A stretch of 64,000 nt of DNA from Streptomyces sp. NBC_01244 (GTDB lineage: Bacteria; Actinomycetota; Actinomycetes; Streptomycetales; Streptomycetaceae), in contig NZ_CP108488.1 of assembly GCF_035987325.1 (NCBI RefSeq), positions 8,246,001-8,310,000 on the forward strand. Reading direction: 5' to 3'. Positions 17,248-27,987 of the stretch are shown here, one piece after another. The position numbers were made by a program, and so were the translations under genes. The first letter of the stretch is position 1; each line of letters opens with the position of its first letter. Below the pieces are notes generated by a model, which made no database searches, had not been told where the DNA came from, and saw nothing but the letters and a program-made list of their open reading frames with translations.

Positions 17248-18582
17248 ATGACCCGTAGGAACGTGACCCGTTGTGCCATCACCACGCTCGTGGCCGGCAC
17301 TTTCCTCGCGACCTCCGCGTGTGGCATGAGCGGTGGCGCCGGAGACGTGAAGGAGGGGGAGAAGACGGGCAAGGTGGCCGGTCGGATCACGTTCCGCACC
17401 CTCCAGTTGAAGCCCATGTTCACGTCGTACGTCCAGGGGGTCATCGACGCGTTCGAGAAGAAGTACCCGGACGCGGAGGTCGCATGGGAGGACGTGCCGG
17501 GCGACGGCTACAACGAGAAGATCGTCGCCGACGCCCAGGCCGGCGCCCTCCCCGACGTGGTCAACCTCTCCACCGACTCCTTCCAGCTCCTCGGCGACCG
17601 CGGCATGCTGGCCGACGTGGCGAAGCTCGACCCCGAGGTGGCCAAGGAGTACGTCCCCGGGGCCTGGGAGCAGTTCAAGCTGCCCGGCAGGGGCGACAGC
17701 GTGTTCGCGTACCCCTGGTACGTGACCCCGGAGATCCTCACGTACAACAAGGACCTCTTCGAGAAGGCCGGTCTCGACCCGGCCAAGCCGCCGACCAGCG
17801 TCGAGCAGTTCTTCGACTACGCCGAGCAGATCGCCGCCAAGTCCGGGGGCAAGTACTCCGCCTTCATGGCCGACCCCAAGGGCCGGTTGCCCGGGGACTG
17901 GCAGAAGATGGGCATCCCGATCCTGAACGAGAAGCAGGACCTGTTCACCTTCGACACCAACAAGGCCGTCGAGTGGGTCGAGCGGATGAAGGACCTGTAC
18001 GCCAAGGGCGCCATGCCCAAGGAGTCCCTGCTCAAGCAGGACGACATCAATCAGCTCTACGGCGGTGGGAAGATCGTCTTCGGCCCCGGCTCCCCGGGCT
18101 TCGTCAAGGACATCAAGCAGAACGCCCCGCAGATCTACGCGAACACGCAGGTCGCGAACGCGGTCACCGGGCAGCTCGGCCACATCGGCATCTACGCCCA
18201 GTCGCTCGGCATCAAGAAGGACACCCGGCACATGGATGCGGCGACCGAGTTCGCCAAGTGGCTCACCAACGGGCCCAACCAGGTGGAGTTCTCGAAGCAG
18301 GCCACCATCTACCCGTCCAACGCCATCGGCCTCGCCGACCCCTTCTTCGCCGACAGGGGCGACGGCAAGGACGCGGAGACGCTGGCCCGCGCCGTCGGCG
18401 CCGAGCAGCTGAAGACCTCCGCACTCGACGCCAACACGCCCGTCCAGTGGACCAACCAGGTCGGCGACGTGGTCGTGCGCGAGATGCAGAAGGCCATCAA
18501 GGGCGAGCAGGACGCCAGGACGGCGGTGAAGAAGGCGCAGGAGGAGGCGAACAAGCTGCTCGCCAAGACGGCCCGGCAGTGA
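17248..18582 (+). CDS. Sugar ABC transporter, lipoprotein solute-binding protein (importer 1)
   Basis: A 444-residue cluster-B (MalE/UgpB-like) binding protein. It begins MTRRNVTRCAITTL, has a hydrophobic h-region and lipobox ATSAC with Cys25, and should be tethered outside the membrane. Typical segments include FEKKYPDAEVAWEDVPGDGY, ALPDVVNLSTDS and LTYNKDLFEKAGL. The C-terminal tail is helical and charged. It is the first gene of an operon with two permeases and a GH38 alpha-mannosidase, so a mannose-containing oligosaccharide is the likely ligand. ATG 17248 has AAGG eight bases upstream; an ATG at 17179 would spoil the signal peptide. Confidence 0.9.
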   Translation: MTRRNVTRCAITTLVAGTFLATSACGMSGGAGDVKEGEKTGKVAGRITFRTLQLKPMFTSYVQGVIDAFEKKYPDAEVAWEDVPGDGYNEKIVADAQAGALPDVVNLSTDSFQLLGDRGMLADVAKLDPEVAKEYVPGAWEQFKLPGRGDSVFAYPWYVTPEILTYNKDLFEKAGLDPAKPPTSVEQFFDYAEQIAAKSGGKYSAFMADPKGRLPGDWQKMGIPILNEKQDLFTFDTNKAVEWVERMKDLYAKGAMPKESLLKQDDINQLYGGGKIVFGPGSPGFVKDIKQNAPQIYANTQVANAVTGQLGHIGIYAQSLGIKKDTRHMDAATEFAKWLTNGPNQVEFSKQATIYPSNAIGLADPFFADRGDGKDAETLARAVGAEQLKTSALDANTPVQWTNQVGDVVVREMQKAIKGEQDARTAVKKAQEEANKLLAKTARQ

Positions 18583-18614
18583 CGGCGGCAGCGGAGAAGG
18601 GAGAGGGAGACGCC

Positions 18615-19688
18615 ATGAGTCCCTCCTCAGGCCCCGAACTGCGGGAGCCGGCCGGCCCGCCGCGGGACGCGCCCGACCCCGCCGCCACCCTCGAAAAGGT
18701 GCGGGCCCGGTCCGAGCGGGCCGGGAAGGCGAAGCAGGCCCGGAAGGCGAAGCAGTCCAAGCAGTCCAAGCAGGCGAAGCGGGCGAAGAAGGCCATGGAG
18801 GCCGAGACCGGGCTGCGCCACCGCACGTGGTGGACCCCGTACCTCTTCCTCGCACCGGGCCTGATCATGGTGACGATGTTCAGCCTCTGGCCGTTCGTCA
18901 ACACCGTGATCCTCTCCTTCACCGACGCGCAGATCCTGCGCGGCGGCGGGTTCGTCGGCTTCGACAACTACACCCGCGCCTTCGCCGATCCCGACTTCTG
19001 GGTCGCCACCGGCAACAGCGTGCTGTACCTCGTGGTCGTCGTCCCGTGCCTGGTCTTCCTGCCGCTGGCCCTAGCCGTCCTCGTCCAGACGAAGGTCCCG
19101 GGCATCGGCTTCTTCCGCTCGGCGTTCTACACCCCGGTCATCGCCTCGGCCGTGGTCGTCGGCCTCATCTGGCAGTGGGTGCTGCGCAGCGACGGCCTGG
19201 TCAACACGCTGTTCCAGAAGCTGAGCATCATCTCCGAGCCGATCCCGTTCCTGACCGACAGCACCATGCTGCTGGTCTCCGCGATGATCGTGACGGTGTG
19301 GAAGGGCCTCGGCTACTACATGGTCTTCTACCTCGCGGCCCTCGGAAACGTCTCCACCTCGCTCTACGAGGCCGCCGCGCTCGACGGCGCGGGTCCGGTC
19401 CGCCGCTTCTTCAGCATCACCGTCCCCCAGGTGAAGCCGATGATGCTGCTGGTCGGCACCCTCTCCGCGATCTCCGCGCTCCGCGTCTTCACCGAGATCT
19501 ACATCCTCGGCGGCGAGAGCGGCGGTCCCGGCGGAGGCGCCCGTACCCTGCCCTTCCTCATCCGGCAGGTCGGCCTCGGCTTCTCCGGCGAGACCGGTTA
19601 CGCGGCCGCCATCTCCATCCTGTTGTTCCTCCTGACGCTGGTCTTCAGCCTGCTGGGCCGCCGTCTCTCGAAGGGAGACGAAAGTTGA
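18615..19688 (+). CDS. Sugar ABC transporter permease, MalF type (importer 1)
   Basis: A 357-residue membrane protein with six predicted helices starting at TWWTPYLFLAPGLIMVTMFSLWPF. The EAA loop that docks the ATPase is present (YEAAALDGAGPVRRFFSITVPQ). The first ~65 residues are unusual: a Pro/Glu segment followed by a Lys/Arg/Ala/Gln repeat (KQARKAKQSKQSKQAKRAKK) before helix 1. ATG 18615 has GGGAG close upstream; an internal ATG within EAETGL could be an alternative shorter start. No ATPase gene is in the operon, as in other Streptomyces sugar importers served by the shared MsiK ATPase. Confidence 0.88.
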   Translation: MSPSSGPELREPAGPPRDAPDPAATLEKVRARSERAGKAKQARKAKQSKQSKQAKRAKKAMEAETGLRHRTWWTPYLFLAPGLIMVTMFSLWPFVNTVILSFTDAQILRGGGFVGFDNYTRAFADPDFWVATGNSVLYLVVVVPCLVFLPLALAVLVQTKVPGIGFFRSAFYTPVIASAVVVGLIWQWVLRSDGLVNTLFQKLSIISEPIPFLTDSTMLLVSAMIVTVWKGLGYYMVFYLAALGNVSTSLYEAAALDGAGPVRRFFSITVPQVKPMMLLVGTLSAISALRVFTEIYILGGESGGPGGGARTLPFLIRQVGLGFSGETGYAAAISILLFLLTLVFSLLGRRLSKGDES

Positions 19689-20560
19689 GTGCCCTCGCTT
19701 CCCGCGGCAACGAGGCGGGCAAGCGCGTCGGAGCCGACGCGCGGCGGTACTGGATCGGCCTCGCCGGCCGGTACGCCACGCTCCTCCTGATGCTCGTCAT
19801 CATGCTCGGGCCGATCGTCTGGCAGTTCCTGACCTCGATCCGCGGCCGCACCGAGAACGTGTACGACGGGGTGCTGCCCTCGCAGCCCACCCTCGACAAC
19901 TACTTCCGGGTCGCCGAGTCGTTCCCGCTGTTCCAGTACGTCGGCAACACCCTGACGGTGGCGCTCCTCGCCATCACCTCGAACATGCTCTTCGCGGCCA
20001 TGGGCGGCTACGCCCTCTCCCGGGCCGCCTGGAAGGGCCGCAAGAGCGTCTTCACCGTGCTGGTGGCGACGCTGATGTTCCCCTTCGAGTCCGTGATGAT
20101 CTCGATGTTCCTCACGGTCCGCGAGATGGGCCTGGTCGACACCCTCATCGGTGTCTGGCTGCCCGGCGCGGTCTCCGTCCTCAACATCATGATCATGCGA
20201 TCGGCCTTCCTCTCCGTCCCCAAGGAGGTCGAGGAGGCCGCGGTCCTGGACGGCGCGAACGAGTGGACCCGCTTCACCCGGGTCTTCCTCCCCGCCGCCA
20301 AGGGAGCCCTGGCCGTCGTCTGCATCACCAGCTTCATGGGCGCCTGGGACGACTTCCTCTGGCCCTTGCTGGTGCTGACCAACAGTGACAACTACACCCT
20401 CCAGCTCGGTCTGAAGTCCCTGGCCGGCGCCACCACCGTCAGCGACCAGCGGATCATCGCCGCCGGGGCGATGGCCGCGCTGATCCCGATGATGCTGCTC
20501 TTCTTCGCCCTCCAGCGCTTCTTCTTCAAGGGCGTCGGCGAGGGAGCCGTCAAGACCTGA
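19685..20560 (+). CDS. Sugar ABC transporter permease, MalG type (importer 1)
   Basis: A 291-residue permease with about six helices and the EAA motif EEAAVLDGANEWTRFTRVFLP. It ends in the short basic or amphipathic tail typical of MalG partners (QRFFFKGVGEGAVKT). The TTG at 19685 overlaps the stop of the MalF-type gene and has GGAG eight bases upstream, so translation is coupled. It forms the channel with the preceding permease for the sugar delivered by the 17248 lipoprotein. Confidence 0.88.
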   Translation: MSALASRGNEAGKRVGADARRYWIGLAGRYATLLLMLVIMLGPIVWQFLTSIRGRTENVYDGVLPSQPTLDNYFRVAESFPLFQYVGNTLTVALLAITSNMLFAAMGGYALSRAAWKGRKSVFTVLVATLMFPFESVMISMFLTVREMGLVDTLIGVWLPGAVSVLNIMIMRSAFLSVPKEVEEAAVLDGANEWTRFTRVFLPAAKGALAVVCITSFMGAWDDFLWPLLVLTNSDNYTLQLGLKSLAGATTVSDQRIIAAGAMAALIPMMLLFFALQRFFFKGVGEGAVKT

Positions 20561-20577
20561 CCTGACCTGACCTGACC
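20555..20577. repeat. Pentanucleotide repeat (CTGAC) spanning a stop codon
   Basis: Four to five copies of CTGAC run through the TGA of the permease gene into the gap before the alpha-mannosidase. A short change in copy number would alter the permease C-terminus or spacing only slightly. Confidence 0.6.
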
Positions 20578-20637
20578 GGGCCAGACCCGACCCACCGACC
20601 GCAGGATCGCAGTCCATCCCACTCTGGAGCAGCCGTC

Positions 20638-23600
20638 ATGCACGACGACCGCAGCATCACCGAACACCGCCTCCGCCGTGTCCTCAAGGAGCGCATCAAG
20701 CCCGCCGTCCACTCCCGCCCGGTCCCGCTGACCGTCGAGCGCTGGGAGGCCCCCGGCGAGCCCGTCCCCGTGGCCGAGGGCCTCGCGGCCTCCTACGAGC
20801 CCTGCGCCATCGGCGAGATGTGGGGCCCGGCCTGGGGCACCACCTGGTTCAAGGTCACCGGCACCGTCCCCGCCGACTGGGCCGGCCGCACCGTCGAAGC
20901 CGTGCTCGACCTCGGCTTCGACCGGATGATGCCCGGCTTCCAGTGCGAGGGCCTGGTCCACCGCGCCGACGGCGGGGAGGTCAAGGCGCTCAACCCGTAC
21001 AACGACTGGGTGCGCGTCGCCGACCGCGCGGCCGGCGGCGAGCGCATCGAGTGGTACGTCGAAGGCGCCTCCAATCCGATCCTCGTCGACCACGCGGTCA
21101 CCTACGAGGGCGACAAGCGGACCAGCGGCGACCAGCCCCTCTACCGGCTCGCCCGGATGGACCTCGCCGTCTTCGAGACCGAGGTCTGGGAACTCGTACA
21201 GGACCTCGAAGTCCTCTACGAGCTGATGACGCAGCTCGACGAGCGCGATGCCCGGCGCTACGAGATCCTGCGCGCCATCGACTCCGCCCTCGACGCGGTG
21301 GACCTCTACGACGTCCCCGGCACCGCGGCCGACGCCCGCGCGCGCCTCGCCGCGGTCCTGGCCGCCCCCGCCAACTCCTCCGCGCACCGCATCAGCGCGG
21401 TCGGTCACGCCCACATCGACTCCGCGTGGCTGTGGCCGCTGCGCGAGACCGTGCGCAAGGTCTCGCGGACCACGTCCAACATGCTGGGCCTGATGGAGGA
21501 GCACCCCGAGTTCGTCTTCGCCATGTCCCAGGCGCAGCAGCTCGACTGGATCAAGACCTACCGGCCCGAGCTCTTCGAACGGGTCAAGAAGAAGATCGCC
21601 GACGGGCAGTTCGTGCCGGTCGGCGGCATGTGGGTCGAGTCCGACACCAACATGGTCGGCGGCGAGGCCATGGCCCGCCAGTTCCTGTACGGCAAGAAGT
21701 TCTTCATGGACGAGTTCGGCATCGAGACGAACAACGTCTGGCTGCCCGACTCCTTCGGCTACACCGCCGCCATGCCGCAGATCGTCAAGCTCTCCGGTTC
21801 GAAGTGGTTCCTGACGCAGAAGATCTCCTGGTCCCAGGTCAACAAGTTCCCCCACCACACCTTCTGGTGGGAGGGCATCGACGGCACCCGCGTCTTCACG
21901 CACTTCCCGCCCGTCGACACCTACAACTCCGACCTCGGCGGAGCCCAGCTGGCGCACGCCGCCCGCAACTACCGGGAGAAGGGCCGGGGTTCGCGCTCGC
22001 TGGCCCCCTTCGGCTGGGGGGACGGCGGCGGTGGACCGACCCGAGAGCAGCTCGGCCGCGCCAGGCGGCAGCGGGACCTCGAAGGCTCCCCGCGCGTGGA
22101 GATCGAGCGCCCCGACGCGTTCTTCGAAAAGGCGCACGCCGAGTACGAGGACGCGCCCGTCTGGGCCGGGGAGCTCTACCTGGAGCTGCACCGCGGCACC
22201 TACACCTCCCAGGCCAAGACCAAGCAGGGCAACCGGCACAGCGAATCACTGCTGCGCGAGGCGGAGTTGTGGGCGTCCACGGCCGCCGTGAAGGTCCCCG
22301 GGTACGCGTACCCGTACGAGGACCTGGAGCGGATCTGGAAGACCGTGCTGCTGCACCAGTTCCACGACATCCTCCCCGGCTCCTCGATCGCCTGGGTGCA
22401 CCGCGAGGCCCGCGAGACGTACGCCAAGGTGCGGGAGGAACTGACGGCGATCACCGTGGCCGCGCAGACCGCCCTCGCGGGGGAAGGCGAGGAGGAGCTC
22501 GTCTTCAACTGCGCCCCGCACGCCCGGCGCGGGATCCCGGCCGGCGGGGCGGGCCTGCCGGCGGCGGCCGAGCAGGCCGTCACGGTGGAGGAGCGGCACG
22601 GCGGCGGCCACGTCCTCGCCAACGGGCGGCTCCTCGTGGAGATCGACGGCCGCGGGCTCATCGTGTCGGCGTACGACCTGGAGGCCGGGCGGGAATCGGT
22701 CGCACCGGGGGCCGCCGCGAACCTGCTCCAGATCCACCCCGACTTCCCGAACATGTGGGACGCGTGGGACATCGACGAGTTCTACCGCAACAAGGTCACC
22801 GACCTGGTGGACGTGGACGCGCTGGAGGTCGCCGAAGCCGGTCCGTCATCGGGCACCGTACGGGTGACCCGCTCGTTCGGCCTGTCCCGCGTCGTCCAGA
22901 CGGTCACCCTCCGGGCCGGGGCCAAGACGGTGGACATCGTCACGGACGCGGACTGGCACGAGACGGAGAAGTTCCTCAAGGCTGCCTTCCCGCTGGACGT
23001 CAAAGCCGAACGCTCCGCCTCCGAAACACAGTTCGGGCACGTCTACCGGGCCACCCACACCAACACCTCGTGGGAGGCCGCCAAGTTCGAGATCTGCGCC
23101 CACCGCTGGATCCACGCGGAGGAGCCGGGCTGGGGAGTCGCGGTCCTCAACGACTCCACGTACGGCCACGACGTGACCCGCGACATGCGCCCCGACGGCG
23201 GCCAGACCACCACCGTCCGCCTCTCCCTCCTGCGGGCCCCGCGCTACCCCGACCCGGAGACCGACCAGGGCGCGCACACCCTGCGCTTCTCGCTCGCTCC
23301 GGGCGCGGCCGTCGGTGACGCGGTCCGCGAGGGCCACGCGCTGAACCTGCCGGAGCGCGTGCTCCGCGGCGCGGGCCCGGTCGCCCCGCTCGTCGCTGTC
23401 GACACGGACGCGGTCGTCGTCGAGTCGGTGAAACTCGCCGAGGACCGCGGCGGCGACGTGATCGTCCGCCTCTACGAATCCCGGGGCGGCCGCGCGCACG
23501 CCACCCTGGCGGCGGGCTTCCCGCTGTCGGCGGCGATCGAGAGCGACCTCCTGGAACGCCCCCTGGAGGGCACGGCCGTCTCCGCCCCCGCCCCGGACGG

Positions 23601-23661
23601 CACGGTCCCCCTCACCCTGCGCCCGTTCCAGATCGTCACGGTCCGCCTCCACCGGGCCTGA
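20638..23661 (+). CDS. Alpha-mannosidase, GH38
   Basis: A 1007-residue cytosolic enzyme with no signal peptide. The GH38 catalytic domain begins after ~240 residues with VGHAHIDSAWLWPLRET (zinc ligands), followed by GGMWVESDTNMVGGEAMARQ. The nucleophile motif is NVWLPDSFGYTAAMPQ, then HTFWWEGIDGTRVFTHFPP and LLHQFHDILPGSSIAWVH. The large C-terminal beta domain is complete. It removes alpha-linked mannose, presumably from oligosaccharides imported by the three genes before it. ATG 20638 has GGAG eight bases upstream. Length is typical of bacterial GH38 (about 1000). Confidence 0.95.
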   Translation: MHDDRSITEHRLRRVLKERIKPAVHSRPVPLTVERWEAPGEPVPVAEGLAASYEPCAIGEMWGPAWGTTWFKVTGTVPADWAGRTVEAVLDLGFDRMMPGFQCEGLVHRADGGEVKALNPYNDWVRVADRAAGGERIEWYVEGASNPILVDHAVTYEGDKRTSGDQPLYRLARMDLAVFETEVWELVQDLEVLYELMTQLDERDARRYEILRAIDSALDAVDLYDVPGTAADARARLAAVLAAPANSSAHRISAVGHAHIDSAWLWPLRETVRKVSRTTSNMLGLMEEHPEFVFAMSQAQQLDWIKTYRPELFERVKKKIADGQFVPVGGMWVESDTNMVGGEAMARQFLYGKKFFMDEFGIETNNVWLPDSFGYTAAMPQIVKLSGSKWFLTQKISWSQVNKFPHHTFWWEGIDGTRVFTHFPPVDTYNSDLGGAQLAHAARNYREKGRGSRSLAPFGWGDGGGGPTREQLGRARRQRDLEGSPRVEIERPDAFFEKAHAEYEDAPVWAGELYLELHRGTYTSQAKTKQGNRHSESLLREAELWASTAAVKVPGYAYPYEDLERIWKTVLLHQFHDILPGSSIAWVHREARETYAKVREELTAITVAAQTALAGEGEEELVFNCAPHARRGIPAGGAGLPAAAEQAVTVEERHGGGHVLANGRLLVEIDGRGLIVSAYDLEAGRESVAPGAAANLLQIHPDFPNMWDAWDIDEFYRNKVTDLVDVDALEVAEAGPSSGTVRVTRSFGLSRVVQTVTLRAGAKTVDIVTDADWHETEKFLKAAFPLDVKAERSASETQFGHVYRATHTNTSWEAAKFEICAHRWIHAEEPGWGVAVLNDSTYGHDVTRDMRPDGGQTTTVRLSLLRAPRYPDPETDQGAHTLRFSLAPGAAVGDAVREGHALNLPERVLRGAGPVAPLVAVDTDAVVVESVKLAEDRGGDVIVRLYESRGGRAHATLAAGFPLSAAIESDLLERPLEGTAVSAPAPDGTVPLTLRPFQIVTVRLHRA

Positions 23662-23669
23662 CCCCCGGT

Positions 23670-23716
23670 CCCGCCCCGCGGTGTGCCCCGAAGACCGGGG
23701 CGCCCCGCGGGGCGGG
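23670..23716 (+). terminator. Nested GC-rich hairpin after the mannosidase gene
   Basis: A perfect 12-bp outer stem (CCCGCCCCGCGG with CCGCGGGGCGGG) encloses an inner CCCCG/CGGGG stem with a five-base loop. It starts nine bases after the mannosidase stop and is well placed to end the importer 1 operon. No T-run follows. Confidence 0.65.
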
Positions 23717-23798
23717 CCCACCCGTGCCGTATGTTCTGCCTGCCCGCCCCCGTCGGCGGGCTTCCGCATGTCAACGCACCCGTGGGGGGTCCCTCGTC

Positions 23799-24473
23799 AT
23801 GTCCGCCGGTTCCGGTTCCGCAAGACTGTCGCCGCTCGGCGCGCCTCCGGCGCGCTCGCTGCTCCGCTCGCCGAAGGGACTGGCCACGGCCCTGACCGTG
23901 CTGCTCGGTCTGTGCGGCCTGACCCGGCTGCTCGCGGCGGCGGCCGGGGTCAACCGGTACCGGACGCTGGACAGCTTCGGGCCGAGCACGGGACTGGGGC
24001 ATCCCGGGACGCTGCTCACGATCTCGATGAGCCTGGTCATGATGGCCATGCTCCCCACGGCGGTGGTCTTCATCGTCTGGTTCCACCGGGTCCGGGTGAA
24101 CGCCGGCGTGTACGCGCGGGGAGCCTTCGGCGGTGGCGCCGGCTGGGCGATCGGAGTCTGGTTCATCCCGGTCGTGGGCTGGACCGTCCTGCCCTGCCTG
24201 ATGGCGATGAAGGTGTGGTCGACCAGTGCGTCGAGGCTGCCGGGCAAGGCCGCGCTGACCTCACCCGCCCCCGTCTTCGTCTGGGCCGGAACGTTCGGAG
24301 CGGCGATGCTGGCGTCCGGCGGCGCGGGCTGGTTCGCCGGCGAAGCCACGGGCGATGACGCCGCTGGGGACGCGATCCTGCTCGCCGCGGGCTCGGACCT
24401 GGTCTACGCCGTGGCGGCGGTGTCGGCCGTCCTCTTCGTGCGCCGCCTGTCGGCCCTGCAGTCGGCCGCCTGA
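23799..24473 (+). CDS. DUF4328-like membrane protein
   Basis: A 224-residue membrane protein with about five or six hydrophobic segments. The central motif, FIVWFHRVRVNAGVYARGAFGGGAGWAIGVWFIPVVGWTVLPCLMAMKVW, matches what I know of DUF4328 proteins (W[FL]xRxxxNA, then GWxxGxWFxPxxN/G). The N-terminus is a short Ser/Pro-rich cytoplasmic tail. Start ATG 23799 follows a G-rich stretch. Function is unknown for the family. It is convergent with the alpha/beta hydrolase and does not look part of the sugar operon because a strong hairpin separates them. Confidence 0.75.
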   Translation: MSAGSGSARLSPLGAPPARSLLRSPKGLATALTVLLGLCGLTRLLAAAAGVNRYRTLDSFGPSTGLGHPGTLLTISMSLVMMAMLPTAVVFIVWFHRVRVNAGVYARGAFGGGAGWAIGVWFIPVVGWTVLPCLMAMKVWSTSASRLPGKAALTSPAPVFVWAGTFGAAMLASGGAGWFAGEATGDDAAGDAILLAAGSDLVYAVAAVSAVLFVRRLSALQSAA

Positions 24474-24504
24474 AAGGCGCGCCGGCCGGGGGCGCGGCCC
24501 GGGA

Positions 24505-25218
24505 TCACGCCGAGAGGAACGCGGCGACGGCCGCCGTGAACTCCCCGGGCGCCGCCGCGTGGATCAGGTGGCCGTACGGGAGGGTGATCAGGCGGGCGTC
24601 CGGGATGCGGTCGACCACCTCGTCGAAGGAGGCGGGCGCCAGGTGGCTGGCGGGGCCGCCGTACACGACCAGGGTCGGGGCCGTGATCCGCGCCAGGTCC
24701 GCGAGCCAGGCCGGGTCGGGGTCGTCGAGCTGGGGGCGGACCGCGAGCACCATCGCCCAGTCGAAGGCGAGTTCGCCCTCGGGGCGTACCGGGACCATGG
24801 CCTCGCGGGGGAGGGGCGCGGGCGCGTCCTCCAGGACGAGTCGGCCGACGCGGTGCGGCTGCGCGGCGGCGGCCAGGTACGCGACGACACCGCCCATCGA
24901 GTGACCCACCAGGTCGACCCGGTCCAGCCCGAGGGCGTCCAGGAAGGACAGCACGTCGTCCCGCATGAGCGGGAGCGAGTACGAGGACGGCCGCGCGCTG
25001 GCTCCGTGGCCGCGCAGGTCGAGCGCGAACACCCGCCGCTCCCGCGCGAGTTCGTCCCGTACGGGCGCCCAGTCGGCGGCGGTCTTGCCCAGTGCGGGGA
25101 GGAGGAGCACCGGCGGTCCGGCCGGCGGGCCGGTGACCTCGTAGGCGAGGCGCAATCCGCCGTTCACCGTCACGGTGTGCTGCTCGGTCGTCCGGGTGGT
25201 CCTGGGCTTCCGCGTCAT
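24505..25218 (-). CDS. Alpha/beta hydrolase
   Basis: A 237-residue cytosolic hydrolase of the classical fold. It has VLLLPALGKTAADWAPV (oxyanion side), the nucleophile elbow DLVGHSMGGVVAYLAAA, an acid position near ITAPTLVVYGGP and the catalytic His in LPYGHLIHAAAPGEF. It resembles lactonases, haloperoxidase-like and esterase members, so the substrate is open. ATG 25218 (MTRKPRTTRTTEQHTVTV) leads directly into the first strand. It diverges from the FadH-like gene. Confidence 0.85.
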   Translation of the reverse strand: MTRKPRTTRTTEQHTVTVNGGLRLAYEVTGPPAGPPVLLLPALGKTAADWAPVRDELARERRVFALDLRGHGASARPSSYSLPLMRDDVLSFLDALGLDRVDLVGHSMGGVVAYLAAAAQPHRVGRLVLEDAPAPLPREAMVPVRPEGELAFDWAMVLAVRPQLDDPDPAWLADLARITAPTLVVYGGPASHLAPASFDEVVDRIPDARLITLPYGHLIHAAAPGEFTAAVAAFLSA

Positions 25219-25398
25219 CCGGCAGAGGGTACCCGGCGGACCGGGTGCGCAGCCTCCGGGCGCCGGGCGCGGCTCCGCCGCTTGCCGCCCTTGGCGTCCT
25301 TGGTGATCACCTCGGCCGTGAACTGCGCCACAGGCGTCGGCGGAGAGGGCCCGTGGCCACCGGAATCCCCGGATTTCCGTGATGCGGGGCCCGGCGCT

Positions 25399-27512
<2,114 letters not shown>

Positions 27513-27534
27513 GGACCGGCTGACGCAAAGGGAG

Positions 27535-27563
27535 TTGTGGCGGCCCCGGCCGGGCCGCCACAA
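27535..27563. terminator. Perfect 12-bp-stem hairpin
   Basis: TTGTGGCGGCCC pairs perfectly with GGGCCGCCACAA around a five-base loop, between the FadH-like stop (27512) and the thioesterase GTG (27571). It ends seven bases before that start codon, so it may terminate the FadH message, hide the thioesterase start, or act as a binding palindrome. Confidence 0.6.
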
Positions 27564-27570
27564 TCACCCG

Positions 27571-27987
27571 GTGACGACGCTGACACCGGCAGACGCGGAC
27601 AAGATCCTCCACGACAACTTCGCCCCCTGGGTGCTCGCCCTCGGACTCACCGTCCAGGAGACCGGCGAACGGCACGCCGTACTGCGGCTGCCCTGGTCCG
27701 ACGCCCTCGCCCGCGACGGCGGGGGCCTCAGCGGCCAGGCCCTGATGGCCGCCGCGGACACCGCCACCGTCATCGCGATCTCCGCCGCGCGCGGGGCCTA
27801 CGGTCCGATGACCACCGTCCAGCAGTCCACCAGCTTCCAGCGGCCGGTGGTCGGCGCCGACGTGCTGATCGACGTACGCATCACCAAACTCGGCAAGCGG
27901 ATGGCCTTCGCCGACATCACCATGACGCCCGAGGGCGCCGGCGAACCGGCCGCGAAGGCCTCCACCGTCTACGCCCTGCTGGGATGA
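27571..27987 (+). CDS. PaaI-like hotdog thioesterase
   Basis: A 138-residue single hotdog domain. The helix-start motif GGGLSGQALMAAADTATVIAI corresponds to the 'HGGxxxxLxDxA' acyl-CoA thioesterase signature with Gly/Ser in place of His. Then come VQQSTSFQRPVVGADVLIDVRI and KLGKRMAFADITM, typical of PaaI/YbdB proteins. It probably hydrolyses an acyl- or aryl-CoA. GTG 27571 follows a perfect hairpin, with no ribosome site visible between them. The next gene's ATG overlaps its TGA, so the two are co-translated. Confidence 0.85.
   Translation: MTTLTPADADKILHDNFAPWVLALGLTVQETGERHAVLRLPWSDALARDGGGLSGQALMAAADTATVIAISAARGAYGPMTTVQQSTSFQRPVVGADVLIDVRITKLGKRMAFADITMTPEGAGEPAAKASTVYALLG

Noticed and set aside
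15250..18855. A 1201-residue open frame on the minus strand
   Set aside because: It runs antisense to two Usp genes, the mannoside binding protein and the leader region, has no family features, and reflects the scarcity of stop codons in very high GC DNA.
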